Positions 22,610-31,040 of a DNA stretch of 52,221 nucleotides are shown here, one piece after another. The notes under the pieces were generated by a model, which did no database searches, was not told where the DNA came from, and saw only the letters and a list, made by a program, of their open reading frames with translations. Each line of letters begins with the position of its first letter. Position 1 is the stretch's first letter. The translations under genes and the position numbers were made by a program. The stretch covers positions 1 to 52,221 of IMG/VR virus record IMGVR_UViG_3300029954_000016. The stretch is one strand, 5' to 3'. The DNA is from a virus.

Positions 22610-22962
22610 ACGTGATCACCATCTCGACAACGATCAGTCATGGAGCCGACAAGGACTCCGTCATGAAGCATGCGGAGCAGCTTCTCCTGCACGCAGGCAC
22701 AATGACTTCTGACTGGCATAAAGTCACAGGATCTCGCGAGGTCAGAACGGTTTTCCCAACAGAAGATCAGAAGATGCTGGCCAAGGCGCAGGCCACGATC
22801 GGCAAGACCGAATCGGGCGCCAAGCTGCAGAACCACGGTGAGCCGAGTTCGATCTCGCACCTGACGACCGGACAGCCAGACAGCGGTAACCACCCGTACT
22901 CGAAGATCGACCAGCTGGAAGACACGGGGCCTGGCACCGGCGCCGAGTCCGACGTCCTCTGA
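22606..22962 (+). CDS. Hypothetical protein, 118 aa
   Basis: ATGA overlap with the MazG-like gene. The N-terminal 50 residues look folded (MNVITISTTISHGADKDSVM, KHAEQLLLHAGTM), while the C-terminal half is Gly/Ser/Pro-rich and probably disordered (GEPSSISHLTTGQPDSGNHP). A 9-bp hairpin follows the stop. No family recognised. Confidence 0.55.
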   Translation: MNVITISTTISHGADKDSVMKHAEQLLLHAGTMTSDWHKVTGSREVRTVFPTEDQKMLAKAQATIGKTESGAKLQNHGEPSSISHLTTGQPDSGNHPYSKIDQLEDTGPGTGAESDVL

Positions 22963-22972
22963 CCTGCACCGC

Positions 22973-23006
22973 ACGGGCTGTCCCCCTTAATCGGGTCACA
23001 GCCCGT
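22973..23006 (+). terminator. 9-bp perfect hairpin between genes
   Basis: ACGGGCTGT (22973-22981) pairs perfectly with ACAGCCCGT (22998-23006), 16-base loop, in the 71-base gap between two genes. The 3' side is followed by TCCCG, so there is no strong T-run. It may be a weak terminator or an RNA-stabilising element; a closely similar hairpin lies at 48727-48757. Confidence 0.5.
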
Positions 23007-23033
23007 TCCCGAATTCAAGAACCAGGAGCCGAC

Positions 23034-23228
23034 ATGGCTGGACAAAGACTCGAATACACCATCGTCTGGGCCAGTTGGCTCGACGAGCTGGCATCTGCTG
23101 TTAACGACCACATCTCCCGTGGTTGGGAGCCACTAGGCGGCCCTGGCACCACCCCTGATCCTGAGAGCTACGACGTCTTTCAAGCACTGACCCGAAAGGT
23201 CCCCGATGAAAACGCAAACGCAAGCTGA
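23034..23228 (+). CDS. DUF1737-like small protein, 64 aa
   Basis: Pattern LEYTIVWASWLDELASAVND...GWEPLGG matches the small DUF1737-type domain (Y-x-V... L--L---VN--I--GW-P-GG) common in phages and bacteria, with no known activity. A ribosome site is present (AGGAGCCGAC before ATG). The end overlaps the next start by 23 bases, so the two are coupled. Confidence 0.7.
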   Translation: MAGQRLEYTIVWASWLDELASAVNDHISRGWEPLGGPGTTPDPESYDVFQALTRKVPDENANAS

Positions 23229-24198
23229 GCTGGTCCCCGCATTCGAAGGTCTCTGCTGCGACTGGACGAGCACCAAGTACAAGGATCGCCTGCGCGCCGC
23301 CGCCCGCTTCTGCGCCGAGCGCCACATGATCTACGTGCGTCGACGTGAGGGACAACCATCCCCATGGACGAAGGATCCGATCCTTCGTTCGTCCAGGTTT
23401 TGCAACGTGTATAGAGAAATCGACAAGGTTACTCTTGAGATCATGGATCAGTGGCTGAAGCCGCAGCTGACAGGAAACAACCCGGCCATCGCTGCGCTGG
23501 TCGGCCGCGTCATCAATCATCCTCCAACATTGAATGCTATGAGGGCCGTTGGAATCGATTTCCGTGTTGGCAGTGGCCAAGCCAAAGCATGGAAGCTGTT
23601 CCAGTCTATCGTGGTCAAGAAAGGCAAAGAGGGGAAATTGGTTACGGGCGCTTACGTCGTGAACACCGTCTTCCCTCGTCATCATGAAAAGATCACTGGG
23701 TCGAAGGCTGACTACCTTGCAAACTTCTTCTTGCCGGAGGTATGGTCACATAGGGAACAGCTGGACGAAGCCCTGAGCGCCGGCACCTACCGAGGGATGC
23801 TCGACGCGTACCGCAAGGTTCACGGCGTCGGCCTCTTCATCGCGAACCAGGCAGCATGTGACCTGACGTACACCAGTCTTCTGCGCAAGGCCAAGGACAT
23901 CAACGAAATTTGGTCGCCGGGTCCCGGGACTGCGGCTGGTATCCGCCGCATCGTCAATGACTACAGCCTTGCACAAGGCTCAGTCGCAATGGACAAGGTG
24001 CTTACGCAGTACGCACAGGATCTGAATCACGAGTTGTCACATCACCGGCTCTGGTCCACGTCAACCAAGGACATGCACACGCACCTAGTACCCTTGTCGA
24101 ATCCTAACGCGAGCTCTAGCTTGTGCGAAATCTCCAAGCACTTTGGGATGGCTATGGGCGAACGGGATCGGTTGAAGAACAGCTACAAGGCGAGCTGA
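23206..24198 (+). CDS. Alpha-glutamyl/putrescinyl-thymine pyrophosphorylase-like (HMUDK-helical/aGPT-PPlase) protein, 330 aa
   Basis: Begins MKTQTQAELVPAFEGLCCDW behind AAAGG. Diagnostic blocks: FCAERHMIYVRRREG then WTKDPILRSSRFCNVYREID (about 54-73), ALVGRVINHPPTL (about 96-108), and a helix-hairpin-like VHGVGLFIANQAACDLTYTS (about 208-227) followed by WSPGPGTAAGIRRI. This is the pattern of the DNA-glycosylase-like aGPT-PPlase/5-hydroxymethyl-dU DNA kinase helical family. Those enzymes act on pyrophosphorylated 5-hydroxymethyluracil in phage DNA to install hypermodified thymines. It implies that this phage's DNA carries modified T. A dUMP hydroxymethylase candidate and a P-loop kinase lie 7-8 kb downstream. 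Confidence 0.82.
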   Translation: MKTQTQAELVPAFEGLCCDWTSTKYKDRLRAAARFCAERHMIYVRRREGQPSPWTKDPILRSSRFCNVYREIDKVTLEIMDQWLKPQLTGNNPAIAALVGRVINHPPTLNAMRAVGIDFRVGSGQAKAWKLFQSIVVKKGKEGKLVTGAYVVNTVFPRHHEKITGSKADYLANFFLPEVWSHREQLDEALSAGTYRGMLDAYRKVHGVGLFIANQAACDLTYTSLLRKAKDINEIWSPGPGTAAGIRRIVNDYSLAQGSVAMDKVLTQYAQDLNHELSHHRLWSTSTKDMHTHLVPLSNPNASSSLCEISKHFGMAMGERDRLKNSYKAS

Positions 24199-24200
24199 TC

Positions 24201-24538
24201 ATGGCACTCAACCAGATCGCTCGCGTACGCGGCGTGCTCAAGTGCTACTGCCGCTACGAGTGCCGCAAGTGCGGTGGCACGCAGGCCGGTGAGAGCTTCG
24301 AGGTGCAGATCTATACACACGATGCGACCTCAATCCTCGGCCCGAGTTCTACGACCGGGTCGCTGAGTGCCTGGAGCGCGTGGGCCTGCCCGTCGAGATC
24401 AAGAGCGAGCACTACGAGGGCCCAATGGCTCCGGATGTCATCGTGACCGAGACGGTCTACACAGAGGGCCACACCTACGTCGGTGATCGACTGGTCGACC
24501 ACATCGGTGACGATGCTGACTACTGGCAAATGGGCTGA
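24201..24538 (+). pseudogene. Small gene split by an apparent -1 frameshift (112 codons in total)
   Basis: From ATG 24201 the protein begins MALNQIARVRGVLKCYCRYE with a Cys-rich knuckle (CYC...CRKCGG). After about codon 45 the frame turns to a Ser/Ala/Trp-rich nonsense-like run and stops at 24446. In the -1 frame from about 24330 the sequence reads as a convincing protein (NPRPEFYDRVAECLERVGLP ... YTEGHTYVGDRLVDHIGD) to a TGA at 24536-24538, with good coding bias, but this frame has no start of its own (stop at 24290). So the gene is broken by one base, uses a programmed shift, or has a sequencing error. No obvious X-XXY-YYZ slippery heptamer is seen. Function unknown. Confidence 0.65.
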
Positions 24539-24553
24539 GCCCAGGAGAACGAA

Positions 24554-25282
24554 ATGGAATACACCGAACAGCAGCTCAAGAACATCGCCACGTCCGAAGA
24601 GCTGACCAAGAAGCTGGCTGACGAGGTGCTGACGTGGCTGAAGATCACGTTCGACTCGCAGTCGATCCTTCCTCGCATCTTGGCACCACTGACCCACCCG
24701 AAGCAGCAATGCTGGGAAAACCAGGGTGCCGAGTTCACCATCAATCTGGCGCCGGCCGATCCGTCCGTCGGCACGATGGTCGAGCAACTGATCACCGCCT
24801 TCGAGTCCCTGATCGTGGTGGGTGAGCGCAAGGCCCTCGAACGGCTACGACGCAAGGACCGCACATTGACCGAGGCCGTTTTCAGTCATCAGTTGATGCA
24901 CGACCTGATCGCGTTGTCAACGGCCCCGCACTCCGTCCTCTTGCCGAAACCCCAATTCTTGATCGGCTCCCAGTTCTGGGGAGATCTGGTTGGGTCCAGG
25001 GACTCGAATAGCCACACGACCGTTGAATCGGACTACTCAAAAGTCCTCCAAGGCAGGCTCGGCTCCTACGATGGGGCCGACATCCACAGCGATTGCCACC
25101 GGCATCCTGAGCACCGAGTCCTCGCCCACAATGAGGCCCTGTTCGTGACCGACACGTACCGGACCGGTGTCTACAGCGCGGCCTTCAGTGTCGAGACGCT
25201 GGCGCCCGGCCTATTCGAGCTTAAGAGCGAGATCGGTTGGGAAGTCGACTCTCATCAGGCCATGTTCATCACGCTGGCTTGA
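24554..25282 (+). CDS. Hypothetical protein, 242 aa
   Basis: Ribosome site CCAGGAGAACGAA precedes ATG 24554. The N-terminal part is helical (EQQLKNIATSEELTKKLADE); the central and C-terminal parts are mixed. A beta-rich tail ends the protein (TYRTGVYSAAFSVETLAPGL). Its His/Asp/Cys-rich segment near residue 175 (ADIHSDCHRHPEHRVLAH) could bind a metal. No family recognised. Confidence 0.6.
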   Translation: MEYTEQQLKNIATSEELTKKLADEVLTWLKITFDSQSILPRILAPLTHPKQQCWENQGAEFTINLAPADPSVGTMVEQLITAFESLIVVGERKALERLRRKDRTLTEAVFSHQLMHDLIALSTAPHSVLLPKPQFLIGSQFWGDLVGSRDSNSHTTVESDYSKVLQGRLGSYDGADIHSDCHRHPEHRVLAHNEALFVTDTYRTGVYSAAFSVETLAPGLFELKSEIGWEVDSHQAMFITLA

Positions 25283-25284
25283 TC

Positions 25285-25791
25285 ATGGTACGCTCCCATC
25301 ATTTCGCGCGCTTCGTAGAGTGGAAGGACCGGCAAGCGTTCTTCGGCGTCATCACCGAGATGCGGCACCACATGATCCGCAGCGGTGACTTTGACATCAA
25401 GGCTCTGCGCGCCCGCCTTCTCGCCGATACGCATCCGAGCTCTTATTCACGGATCCACGGCATCTACCTTGGTAGTCACGTCTTCGAGGAGGTGATCGAA
25501 CGCCGCTTCGCCAACGAGATGGAGCACCAACACAGTCTGAGCCGTGAGCCCGGTGCTCGATGCCCGATCTGCTTCTTCACTGCGTGGAGGAGCAAGGCCC
25601 AGCGCACCGTCATCTCCTACGAGTGCGACCTGACAGATGCGTACTACAGCCGGGCTTTCATACTGGAGTGGCTGACCGAAGCCGACGTCCTCCTCACCCA
25701 GCTGGAGCAGAACCTGCTGTGGAACAAGCGATACGGCCGGGCTCCAGGCTGTAAAGAATCGAAACTGCGCCACGTCGGCCGCTACCGATAA
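25285..25791 (+). CDS. Hypothetical protein, 168 aa
   Basis: Start taken at ATG 25285 (MVRSHHFARFVEWKDRQAFF), three bases after the upstream stop; the longer frame from 25237 only re-reads the neighbour. Contains a CPIC pair (GARCPICFFTAW) that may be part of a zinc site. Mostly helical. It immediately precedes the first glycosyltransferase. Function unknown. Confidence 0.6.
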   Translation: MVRSHHFARFVEWKDRQAFFGVITEMRHHMIRSGDFDIKALRARLLADTHPSSYSRIHGIYLGSHVFEEVIERRFANEMEHQHSLSREPGARCPICFFTAWRSKAQRTVISYECDLTDAYYSRAFILEWLTEADVLLTQLEQNLLWNKRYGRAPGCKESKLRHVGRYR

Positions 25792-25801
25792 AGAGACCCT
25801 C

Positions 25802-27244
25802 ATGAAGATCTTGTTCACCATCCTTGAAATCCTAGACTACGGCGGCATCACGGCCGACCTGGAGCTCAAGTGCCGCGGTCTCAAGGAGGCAGGTCACGAG
25901 GTCAAGGTCGTGATCCTCCGCCGAGCCAAGGCACCGCATTCCATCCGCAAGACCCTGATCGAAGGTGGGCCTGCCGGCACCTACCCCTCGTCTTTTGGCA
26001 CCTACAAGGGTCGCCAGATCATGGCGAACACCGAGAAGGGCTGGTACTGGCTCCCCGTCCTCGGCTACGACAGCGACGAAGGGATGGCGAACTGGAAGCG
26101 CATTGCCAACAAGTTCGACATGATCTTCCACGAGATCCCCGGCCCGAACCCTGACCCGGCTGGCCGTTGGCTCGAGCTCTACGACGTGAAGCCGCCGCAG
26201 ATCATGATCGCCCACGACGCGCACTTCCGCGAGATGTACCCCCACATGATCGATGTGGCGCCGAAGCTCAAAGGCATCGCCTGCACGACCCCGGCCGGCT
26301 ATATCGGTCTCGAGTGGATGCCGACGTATCGCGCCTTCATCGGGGCACCGCATCCCGTGCTGGACTGGGACTCGATGCCCAGGTGGAACCAGCGCAAGCC
26401 CGTGGGCGTCGCCGCCCACATGTGGAAGGCGTGGAAGCACCAGGACATGGTGGTCCAAGCGGCACCGCACCTGACCAAGTCCAAGGTCATCATGACAGGC
26501 GACGGCATCGAGCGCCGCTACATGATGAGTAAGGATAAGTGCCCCAAGGAGTTCAAGGGGGTCTGGAAGCGCGGGCTCGACAGCGGGAACATGGCGTACA
26601 AGGGTCTGCTGACCCCAGACCGCCTGTTCTCCATCTACCAGCGCAGCCGCGTCATGGTCGACATGTCGTGGAGCGACAAGTTCAACGGGCTTGGCAACCA
26701 CTTCAACCGCTCGATCATCGAGGGCTACAATAACGGCGTGGTCCCCATCTGCGTCGGCATGAACATGAAGGACGACAACACCCAGCGTCGTCTGTTCAAG
26801 GGCGGAGTCACGCACGTCGAGGTGCCACACACCATCACCCCGAAGGAACTGGCCGAGGTGATTGACGAGACGTGCCACATGCACCGCGACGACGCGATGG
26901 AGATGGTGACCAGGGGGCGCAAAATGCTGATGAAGTACTTCGCCTACAGCACGACGGCCACGCAGTTCATCGACCTCGGCCGGCAGAAACCCTGTGGTGT
27001 CTACCCAAAACTGGAACTGGGCAAGGCCAACCTCATCATCGCCGAAGCCCGCGATATGAAGCTGGCGAACAAGCCCACGGCCACGATCAAGGCCATGATC
27101 GTCAAGAAGCTACGTGAGCGCGAGGAGCGCATCGCCAAGAAGAACGGTGTGAAGGCTCCTCCCAAGAAGAAGGTGATGCGCGGTTACAATCCGCTGACCG
27201 CCAAGAAGGCGGCAGCCAAAGCCAAAGCCAAGGCCCAGAGATGA
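25802..27244 (+). CDS. GT-B glycosyltransferase-like protein, 480 aa
   Basis: Starts MKILFTILEILDYGGITADL, the typical first strand and Gly-loop of a GT-B (GT4-like) enzyme, followed by ELKCRGLKEAGHEVKVVILR. The second Rossmann half includes KPVGVAAHMWKAWKHQDMVV, KVIMTGDG (about 227-234) and a nucleotide-sugar-binding helix NRSIIEGYNNGVVPICVGMN (about 303-322) with the E of the E-x7-E motif. The C-terminal tail is Lys/Ala-rich (TAKKAAAKAKAKAQR), useful for DNA or surface binding. Acceptor unknown: DNA base or host envelope glycan. Its position just before the mutase/sulfotransferase/TAGT-like genes suggests the same pathway. Confidence 0.75.
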   Translation: MKILFTILEILDYGGITADLELKCRGLKEAGHEVKVVILRRAKAPHSIRKTLIEGGPAGTYPSSFGTYKGRQIMANTEKGWYWLPVLGYDSDEGMANWKRIANKFDMIFHEIPGPNPDPAGRWLELYDVKPPQIMIAHDAHFREMYPHMIDVAPKLKGIACTTPAGYIGLEWMPTYRAFIGAPHPVLDWDSMPRWNQRKPVGVAAHMWKAWKHQDMVVQAAPHLTKSKVIMTGDGIERRYMMSKDKCPKEFKGVWKRGLDSGNMAYKGLLTPDRLFSIYQRSRVMVDMSWSDKFNGLGNHFNRSIIEGYNNGVVPICVGMNMKDDNTQRRLFKGGVTHVEVPHTITPKELAEVIDETCHMHRDDAMEMVTRGRKMLMKYFAYSTTATQFIDLGRQKPCGVYPKLELGKANLIIAEARDMKLANKPTATIKAMIVKKLREREERIAKKNGVKAPPKKKVMRGYNPLTAKKAAAKAKAKAQR

Positions 27245-27525
27245 GACCCCCGCAGGATCACGAGCAGAAGTTCTACTATGGCCGAGGGTGTTCTGCACCT
27301 CAACTAGAAGGTGCCATGGCGATCCACACATGGACAGTCGGTCACTCCACTTGCATCATCGAACTAAACGCCGGCATCAGTCGGGGTGACATCGGTCGGG
27401 TGAGCTGGCTGGACAAGCGTCCTGGCTCCAGCCAGGAGTGGGTTACGGTCTTCGACGAGAAGACCATGGAGCGCCTTTCCATCACGTACGACGACCCTCG
27501 CTTTACGCCGAAGGACTCTGTATGA
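27241..27525 (+). CDS. Hypothetical protein, 94 aa
   Basis: ATG 27241 overlaps the glycosyltransferase stop (ATGA). An internal start MAIHTW (27316) behind AAGGTGCC is an alternative, giving about 69 aa. The C-terminal part is beta-rich (STCIIELNAGISRGDIGRVS, EWVTVFDEKTMERLSITYDD). No family recognised. Confidence 0.5.
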   Translation: MRPPQDHEQKFYYGRGCSAPQLEGAMAIHTWTVGHSTCIIELNAGISRGDIGRVSWLDKRPGSSQEWVTVFDEKTMERLSITYDDPRFTPKDSV

Positions 27526-27776
27526 GCCGCCGCACTCAGCAAGAGATCGAGAACCGCCAGGAGTCACTGGCGGCCCAGGTCGAGAACGCGAAGCTGTCCT
27601 GCGCGAAGACCGCGCTGGCTAACCCCTTCGTCTACCACGAGGGCGTGAACCTTAGCAACGCTCGTGCTGCTCTGGTCAAGGCCCAGCACGAGCTGAACGT
27701 GGCTCAGGCGGCATGGGATCGCCTCATTGCTCCGGCCAAGGGCTGGGCACCCGACCCCTTCAAGGAGAAGAAATGA
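27522..27776 (+). CDS. Small coiled-coil-prone protein, 84 aa
   Basis: Start taken at ATG 27522 (MSRRTQQEIENRQESLAAQV), overlapping the upstream stop. Two helical heptad-like stretches (QEIENRQESLAAQVENAKL and NARAALVKAQHELNVAQAAW) suggest a coiled coil, so it may be a scaffold or an interaction partner. It overlaps the Ntn-hydrolase start (ATGA). Function unknown. Confidence 0.6.
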   Translation: MSRRTQQEIENRQESLAAQVENAKLSCAKTALANPFVYHEGVNLSNARAALVKAQHELNVAQAAWDRLIAPAKGWAPDPFKEKK

Positions 27777-28216
27777 CCGTCATCGCGTGGGATGGCCGCT
27801 CGCTGGCAGCGGACAAGCGTATGTGCAGTGGGAATGCCATCTACACAGTGTCCAAGCTCACAAGGCATGGCCACTACTTGATTGGGGGTGCTGGCACTGC
27901 TGCGACGGAGCTTCAACTCATGGAGTGGTTCAAGTCAGGGGCCGATCCGGCGACATTTCCTGAGGCATGTCGAAGCTACGACTATACTGGTCGCCTCCTT
28001 GTAGTCAACACCAAAGATGGGAGTGCGATGCGATTCGACAGCGGACCATATCCACTCAAGCTCGACCGAGGCCCAGCCGCCATAGGGTGCGGAGATGAGG
28101 GCGCCATGATTGCCATGGCCTGTGGCAAGACGGCTGAGGAAGCTGTAAAGATCGTATCTCAGTTCAACTCTATGTGTGGCAACGGCGTAGACGTCCTCCA
28201 CGCTTTCGAAGGATAG
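27773..28216 (+). CDS. HslV/proteasome-like Ntn hydrolase, 147 aa
   Basis: ATG 27773 follows AAGGAGAAGA and overlaps the upstream stop. After Met removal the N-terminus is Thr (MTVIAWDGRSLAADKRMCSG), the nucleophile position of N-terminal-threonine hydrolases. Asp in the AADKR block, the HYLIGGAGTAATE strand-loop and the AAIGCGDEGAMIAM and AEEAVKIVSQ helices match HslV/proteasome-beta-like phage proteins. Length is slightly below HslV (about 175). No ATPase partner is nearby, so the target is unknown; it could process a phage protein or counter a host factor. Codon use is AT-richer than the neighbours. Confidence 0.75.
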   Translation: MTVIAWDGRSLAADKRMCSGNAIYTVSKLTRHGHYLIGGAGTAATELQLMEWFKSGADPATFPEACRSYDYTGRLLVVNTKDGSAMRFDSGPYPLKLDRGPAAIGCGDEGAMIAMACGKTAEEAVKIVSQFNSMCGNGVDVLHAFEG

Positions 28217-28217
28217 C

Positions 28218-29369
28218 ATGAAAATCGCCGTTATCGGCGCCGGCTTCTACGGCGCGACCCTAGCCCGTCTCGTTGCCGAAGCCGGGCACGAAGTCATGGT
28301 CTACGAGGCGGAGTCGTCGATCGGTGGCAACGCCAAGTCCCACTTCGATCCTAGGATCGGCACTCATGTCTCGGACTACGGTGCCCACATATTCCACACG
28401 AACAGCGACCGCGTGTGGGACTTCGTGTCTCGCTTCGCCACCTTCAACGGCTACCGGCATTACGTCAAGGGTTGGACTGGTACGAAGATGGTGGACCTGC
28501 CGTTCAACCTCAGCCTCTTCTCCCAGGTCCTGGGTATCACCACGCCTGCCGAGGCCCACACCTACTTCAACCGCCTGGCCAGCCTCCAGAAAGAGAGCTA
28601 TCGGCACGACGTGTCGACGGTCGAGGGCTGGTGTCTGGCCAACATCGGACCCGACCTCTACGAGACGGTGGTCAAGGACTACACGGAGAAGCAGTGGGGG
28701 CGTGCCTGCTCCGACCTCCCGGCCTCGATCATCCAGCGCCTCCCGATCCGTTTCACGTACGACAACACGTACTTCCACAATGCGAAGTACCAGGGGATGC
28801 CTCTCAACGGTTACTCCAACATCATGGAGCAGATACTGAACCATCCATCCATCGTGGTGGTCAAGGACGCCGACGTTGGGCTTACCAATCTCTCGCTGAT
28901 CGAAAAGAACGTCGACCGCGTGTTCTTCTCGGGTCCGGTCGACCGTCTATTCTCCTACGAAGAGGGTGTTCTGTCGTACAGGGGTCTTCGCTTTGAAGAC
29001 GTCCTCGTCCCAAAGAGCGCGTCGCAAGGGGCGCCGGTGATCAACAACGTCGGTCGTGTAGTTCCTGGCATCGCACGGAGTGGCAGTACTCGAACCATCG
29101 AGCACAGTCTGTTCTACCCTGAGGCCCGCACCGAGAACCAGACGCGCACGCTGCTGACCCGCGAGTACCCAGCTCAGTGGGCACCTGGTGACAGGCCGTA
29201 CTATCCGATCCGTGACGAGCAGAATCTTGCCCTGCACGAGCGGTACACCAAATTGTTGGATCATCACCACCCGAAGGTCCGCCTCGGTGGACGCCTCGGG
29301 ACCTATATGTACCTGGACATCGATCAAGCGGTTGGGCAGGCGATGTCCCACGCCAAGGAATTCCAATGA
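28218..29369 (+). CDS. glf: UDP-galactopyranose mutase, 383 aa
   Basis: Flavoprotein that interconverts UDP-galactopyranose and UDP-galactofuranose. N-terminal FAD-binding GAGFYGATLA (7-16), then VYEAESSIGGNAKSHFD, GAHIFHTNSD (about 55-64), the mutase-specific VVKDYTEKQWG (about 152-162) and the C-terminal RLGTYMYLDIDQAVGQAMSH. Length is normal (about 370-390). Ribosome site AAGGATAGC. It overlaps the sulfotransferase start (ATGA). A phage mutase implies that a galactofuranose donor is needed for one of the nearby glycosyltransferases, on DNA or on a host glycan. Confidence 0.92.
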   Translation: MKIAVIGAGFYGATLARLVAEAGHEVMVYEAESSIGGNAKSHFDPRIGTHVSDYGAHIFHTNSDRVWDFVSRFATFNGYRHYVKGWTGTKMVDLPFNLSLFSQVLGITTPAEAHTYFNRLASLQKESYRHDVSTVEGWCLANIGPDLYETVVKDYTEKQWGRACSDLPASIIQRLPIRFTYDNTYFHNAKYQGMPLNGYSNIMEQILNHPSIVVVKDADVGLTNLSLIEKNVDRVFFSGPVDRLFSYEEGVLSYRGLRFEDVLVPKSASQGAPVINNVGRVVPGIARSGSTRTIEHSLFYPEARTENQTRTLLTREYPAQWAPGDRPYYPIRDEQNLALHERYTKLLDHHHPKVRLGGRLGTYMYLDIDQAVGQAMSHAKEFQ

Positions 29370-30154
29370 TCATCAGCCAACGCCACGAGCTGGCTTTCGT
29401 ACACAACCCTAAAGTGGGCGGCACGTCCATCCGCCAAGCCATCGGCCACCTCCACGACGGGCCCATCCCGTTCTGGCACCAGGACTGGGACCCGAACAGC
29501 GATCGCGTCGTCGATCTGGCCCATCTCACGGTCGACCAGTGGGACGACCCCGATGTGATCCCGGCCAACTACTTCACGTTCGGCTTCGTGCGGAACCCGT
29601 ACACACGCTTCTGGTCGGCATTGAACGAATTCCTGCGCCGGCACGGCCAGTACATGCCGATCACCAAGGATAACATCTCCATGATGCTGACGCCGGCCAA
29701 CATCCGGTACGACTGGCGCTTCGTCCACTTCTGTCCGCAGCACGCGTTCTTCTACCAGGGCAACCGCTGCCGCGTTGACTTCATCGGTCGTCAGGAACGG
29801 ATGGAGCGCGACTGGGCTGCCGTCGCCGCGTTGACCGGCAACGTGATGCCAGCAGCGCTGCCCGAAGAGAAGGCCCGCGCCACCACGGCCGATCTGTACG
29901 ACCCGGACCTCAAAGACCAGGCGTTTGTCCAGAATCTGATCAACCGGCTGTATCTCAAGGACTTCCAGCTGTTCGGTTATGACATGGTCGGCAACCTCGG
30001 CATCCGTGACGTACACGCTGATCGCATCGAAGTGATTCACAATCCGCTCCTCGTGCCGTGGTTCCACGGTCAAGAGCTCGGCGCCCTCTCATTCACGCCT
30101 GGTGAACGCAAGTCCCTGGAGGCACAACGTGCAACTATTCATCCTCAGTCGTGA
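29366..30154 (+). CDS. PAPS-dependent sulfotransferase-like protein, 262 aa
   Basis: Shows both PAPS-binding blocks of carbohydrate sulfotransferase-type enzymes: HELAFVHNPKVGGTSIRQAI (7-26; 5'-phosphosulfate loop with Lys) and TFGFVRNPYTRFWSALNEFL (about 71-90; 3'-phosphate loop with Arg and Ser). Length about 260 is typical. These enzymes move sulfate from PAPS to a sugar hydroxyl. It overlaps the mutase gene by 4 bases and the TAGT-like gene by 26, tying the three together. Substrate inferred: the sugar added by this cassette. An APS-kinase-like gene that might supply PAPS follows two genes later. Confidence 0.75.
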   Translation: MIISQRHELAFVHNPKVGGTSIRQAIGHLHDGPIPFWHQDWDPNSDRVVDLAHLTVDQWDDPDVIPANYFTFGFVRNPYTRFWSALNEFLRRHGQYMPITKDNISMMLTPANIRYDWRFVHFCPQHAFFYQGNRCRVDFIGRQERMERDWAAVAALTGNVMPAALPEEKARATTADLYDPDLKDQAFVQNLINRLYLKDFQLFGYDMVGNLGIRDVHADRIEVIHNPLLVPWFHGQELGALSFTPGERKSLEAQRATIHPQS

Positions 30155-31040
30155 CCGTTGGGACTACAGTCCCACCGTCGACACGATGCCAGCCGAGGCC
30201 ATGACCTTCGTGACCGTCATGGTGCCGAAGGACCAGTACAAGCAGTACCGTGCGAGCCCCAACTTCAAGGGCCTGACCATCGAGTGCTGGCCCGACTACG
30301 TGGACTGCGTGCCTAAGAAGCGGCGCTATCTCTACGAGAAGGTGAAGGGTGCGTACATGGTGATCGACGACGATCTTGGTATCCAGGTCTGGTCGAGCAG
30401 GGATCAGAAGTACGTGCCGGCCAACTCGAAGCCCACGTTGTTCATGTCGAAGCTGGATCGCATGTGGGATCGCCTCGACACCGCCGACATCGGCACCGTC
30501 GGCGCCACCAACACCTTCATGGCGAGCAAGCGCATCAAGGAGAACGGTGGCCAGACGGTGTGGCCTGGTCTCGTTCCCTTCTGCTTCGCTGGCTTCGGCG
30601 CCGACCGACCCAAGATCAAGTGGCGTACCTTCTTCTTCACCGACATCGCTATGCCGATGCAAATCATGAAGCAAGGTGGCACCTCGGTCACTGACTTTAG
30701 CATCGCCTACTCGATGCGGAACAACAAGAAGCTCCAGACTACTGGCACCAGCGTCTACCGCGACGAGGCGACGATCAAGTACAGTGCACTGGCCTTGGCG
30801 AAGACGGTGCCCGGCCACGTCTTCGGCCTGAAAGATACTGGCAACAACGGCGGAGGCTGGTCGCTGCAGAAGACGTTCACCAGGCCGAACCTCAGTCGTA
30901 GCAACCAGTGGATCTCCGGATTTCTAGACCAGGAGGGACTAACCCATGTTCCACGTACTGTGGACCTGACGTTGAAAACGCCGATGGCCGAGCTTTTCGC
31001 GAACTATAAAGAGAGTTGGGAACAAGCCCAGGAGGACTAG
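30129..31040 (+). CDS. TAGT-like GT-A glycosyltransferase, 303 aa, GTG start
   Basis: Start taken at GTG 30129 (MQLFILSRDRWDYSPTVDTM) behind GGAGGCACAAC; the frame opens earlier at 30102 inside the previous gene. Pattern: LFILSRDRW first strand, VTVMVPKDQYKQY, then KGAYMVIDDDLGIQVW (about 74-89), whose DDD is the metal-binding motif of GT-A enzymes. This resembles the TET/JBP-associated glycosyltransferase (TAGT) group, linked to sugar addition on hydroxymethylated DNA bases. In this context, base glycosylation is a reasonable hypothesis. Family assignment is moderate. Confidence 0.6.
   Translation: MQLFILSRDRWDYSPTVDTMPAEAMTFVTVMVPKDQYKQYRASPNFKGLTIECWPDYVDCVPKKRRYLYEKVKGAYMVIDDDLGIQVWSSRDQKYVPANSKPTLFMSKLDRMWDRLDTADIGTVGATNTFMASKRIKENGGQTVWPGLVPFCFAGFGADRPKIKWRTFFFTDIAMPMQIMKQGGTSVTDFSIAYSMRNNKKLQTTGTSVYRDEATIKYSALALAKTVPGHVFGLKDTGNNGGGWSLQKTFTRPNLSRSNQWISGFLDQEGLTHVPRTVDLTLKTPMAELFANYKESWEQAQED

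Noticed and set aside
24123-24446. 107-aa ORF as a complete gene
   Set aside because: The first part overlaps the preceding gene out of frame, and the end is nonsense-like where the -1 frame reads well; treated as a frameshifted gene from 24201.
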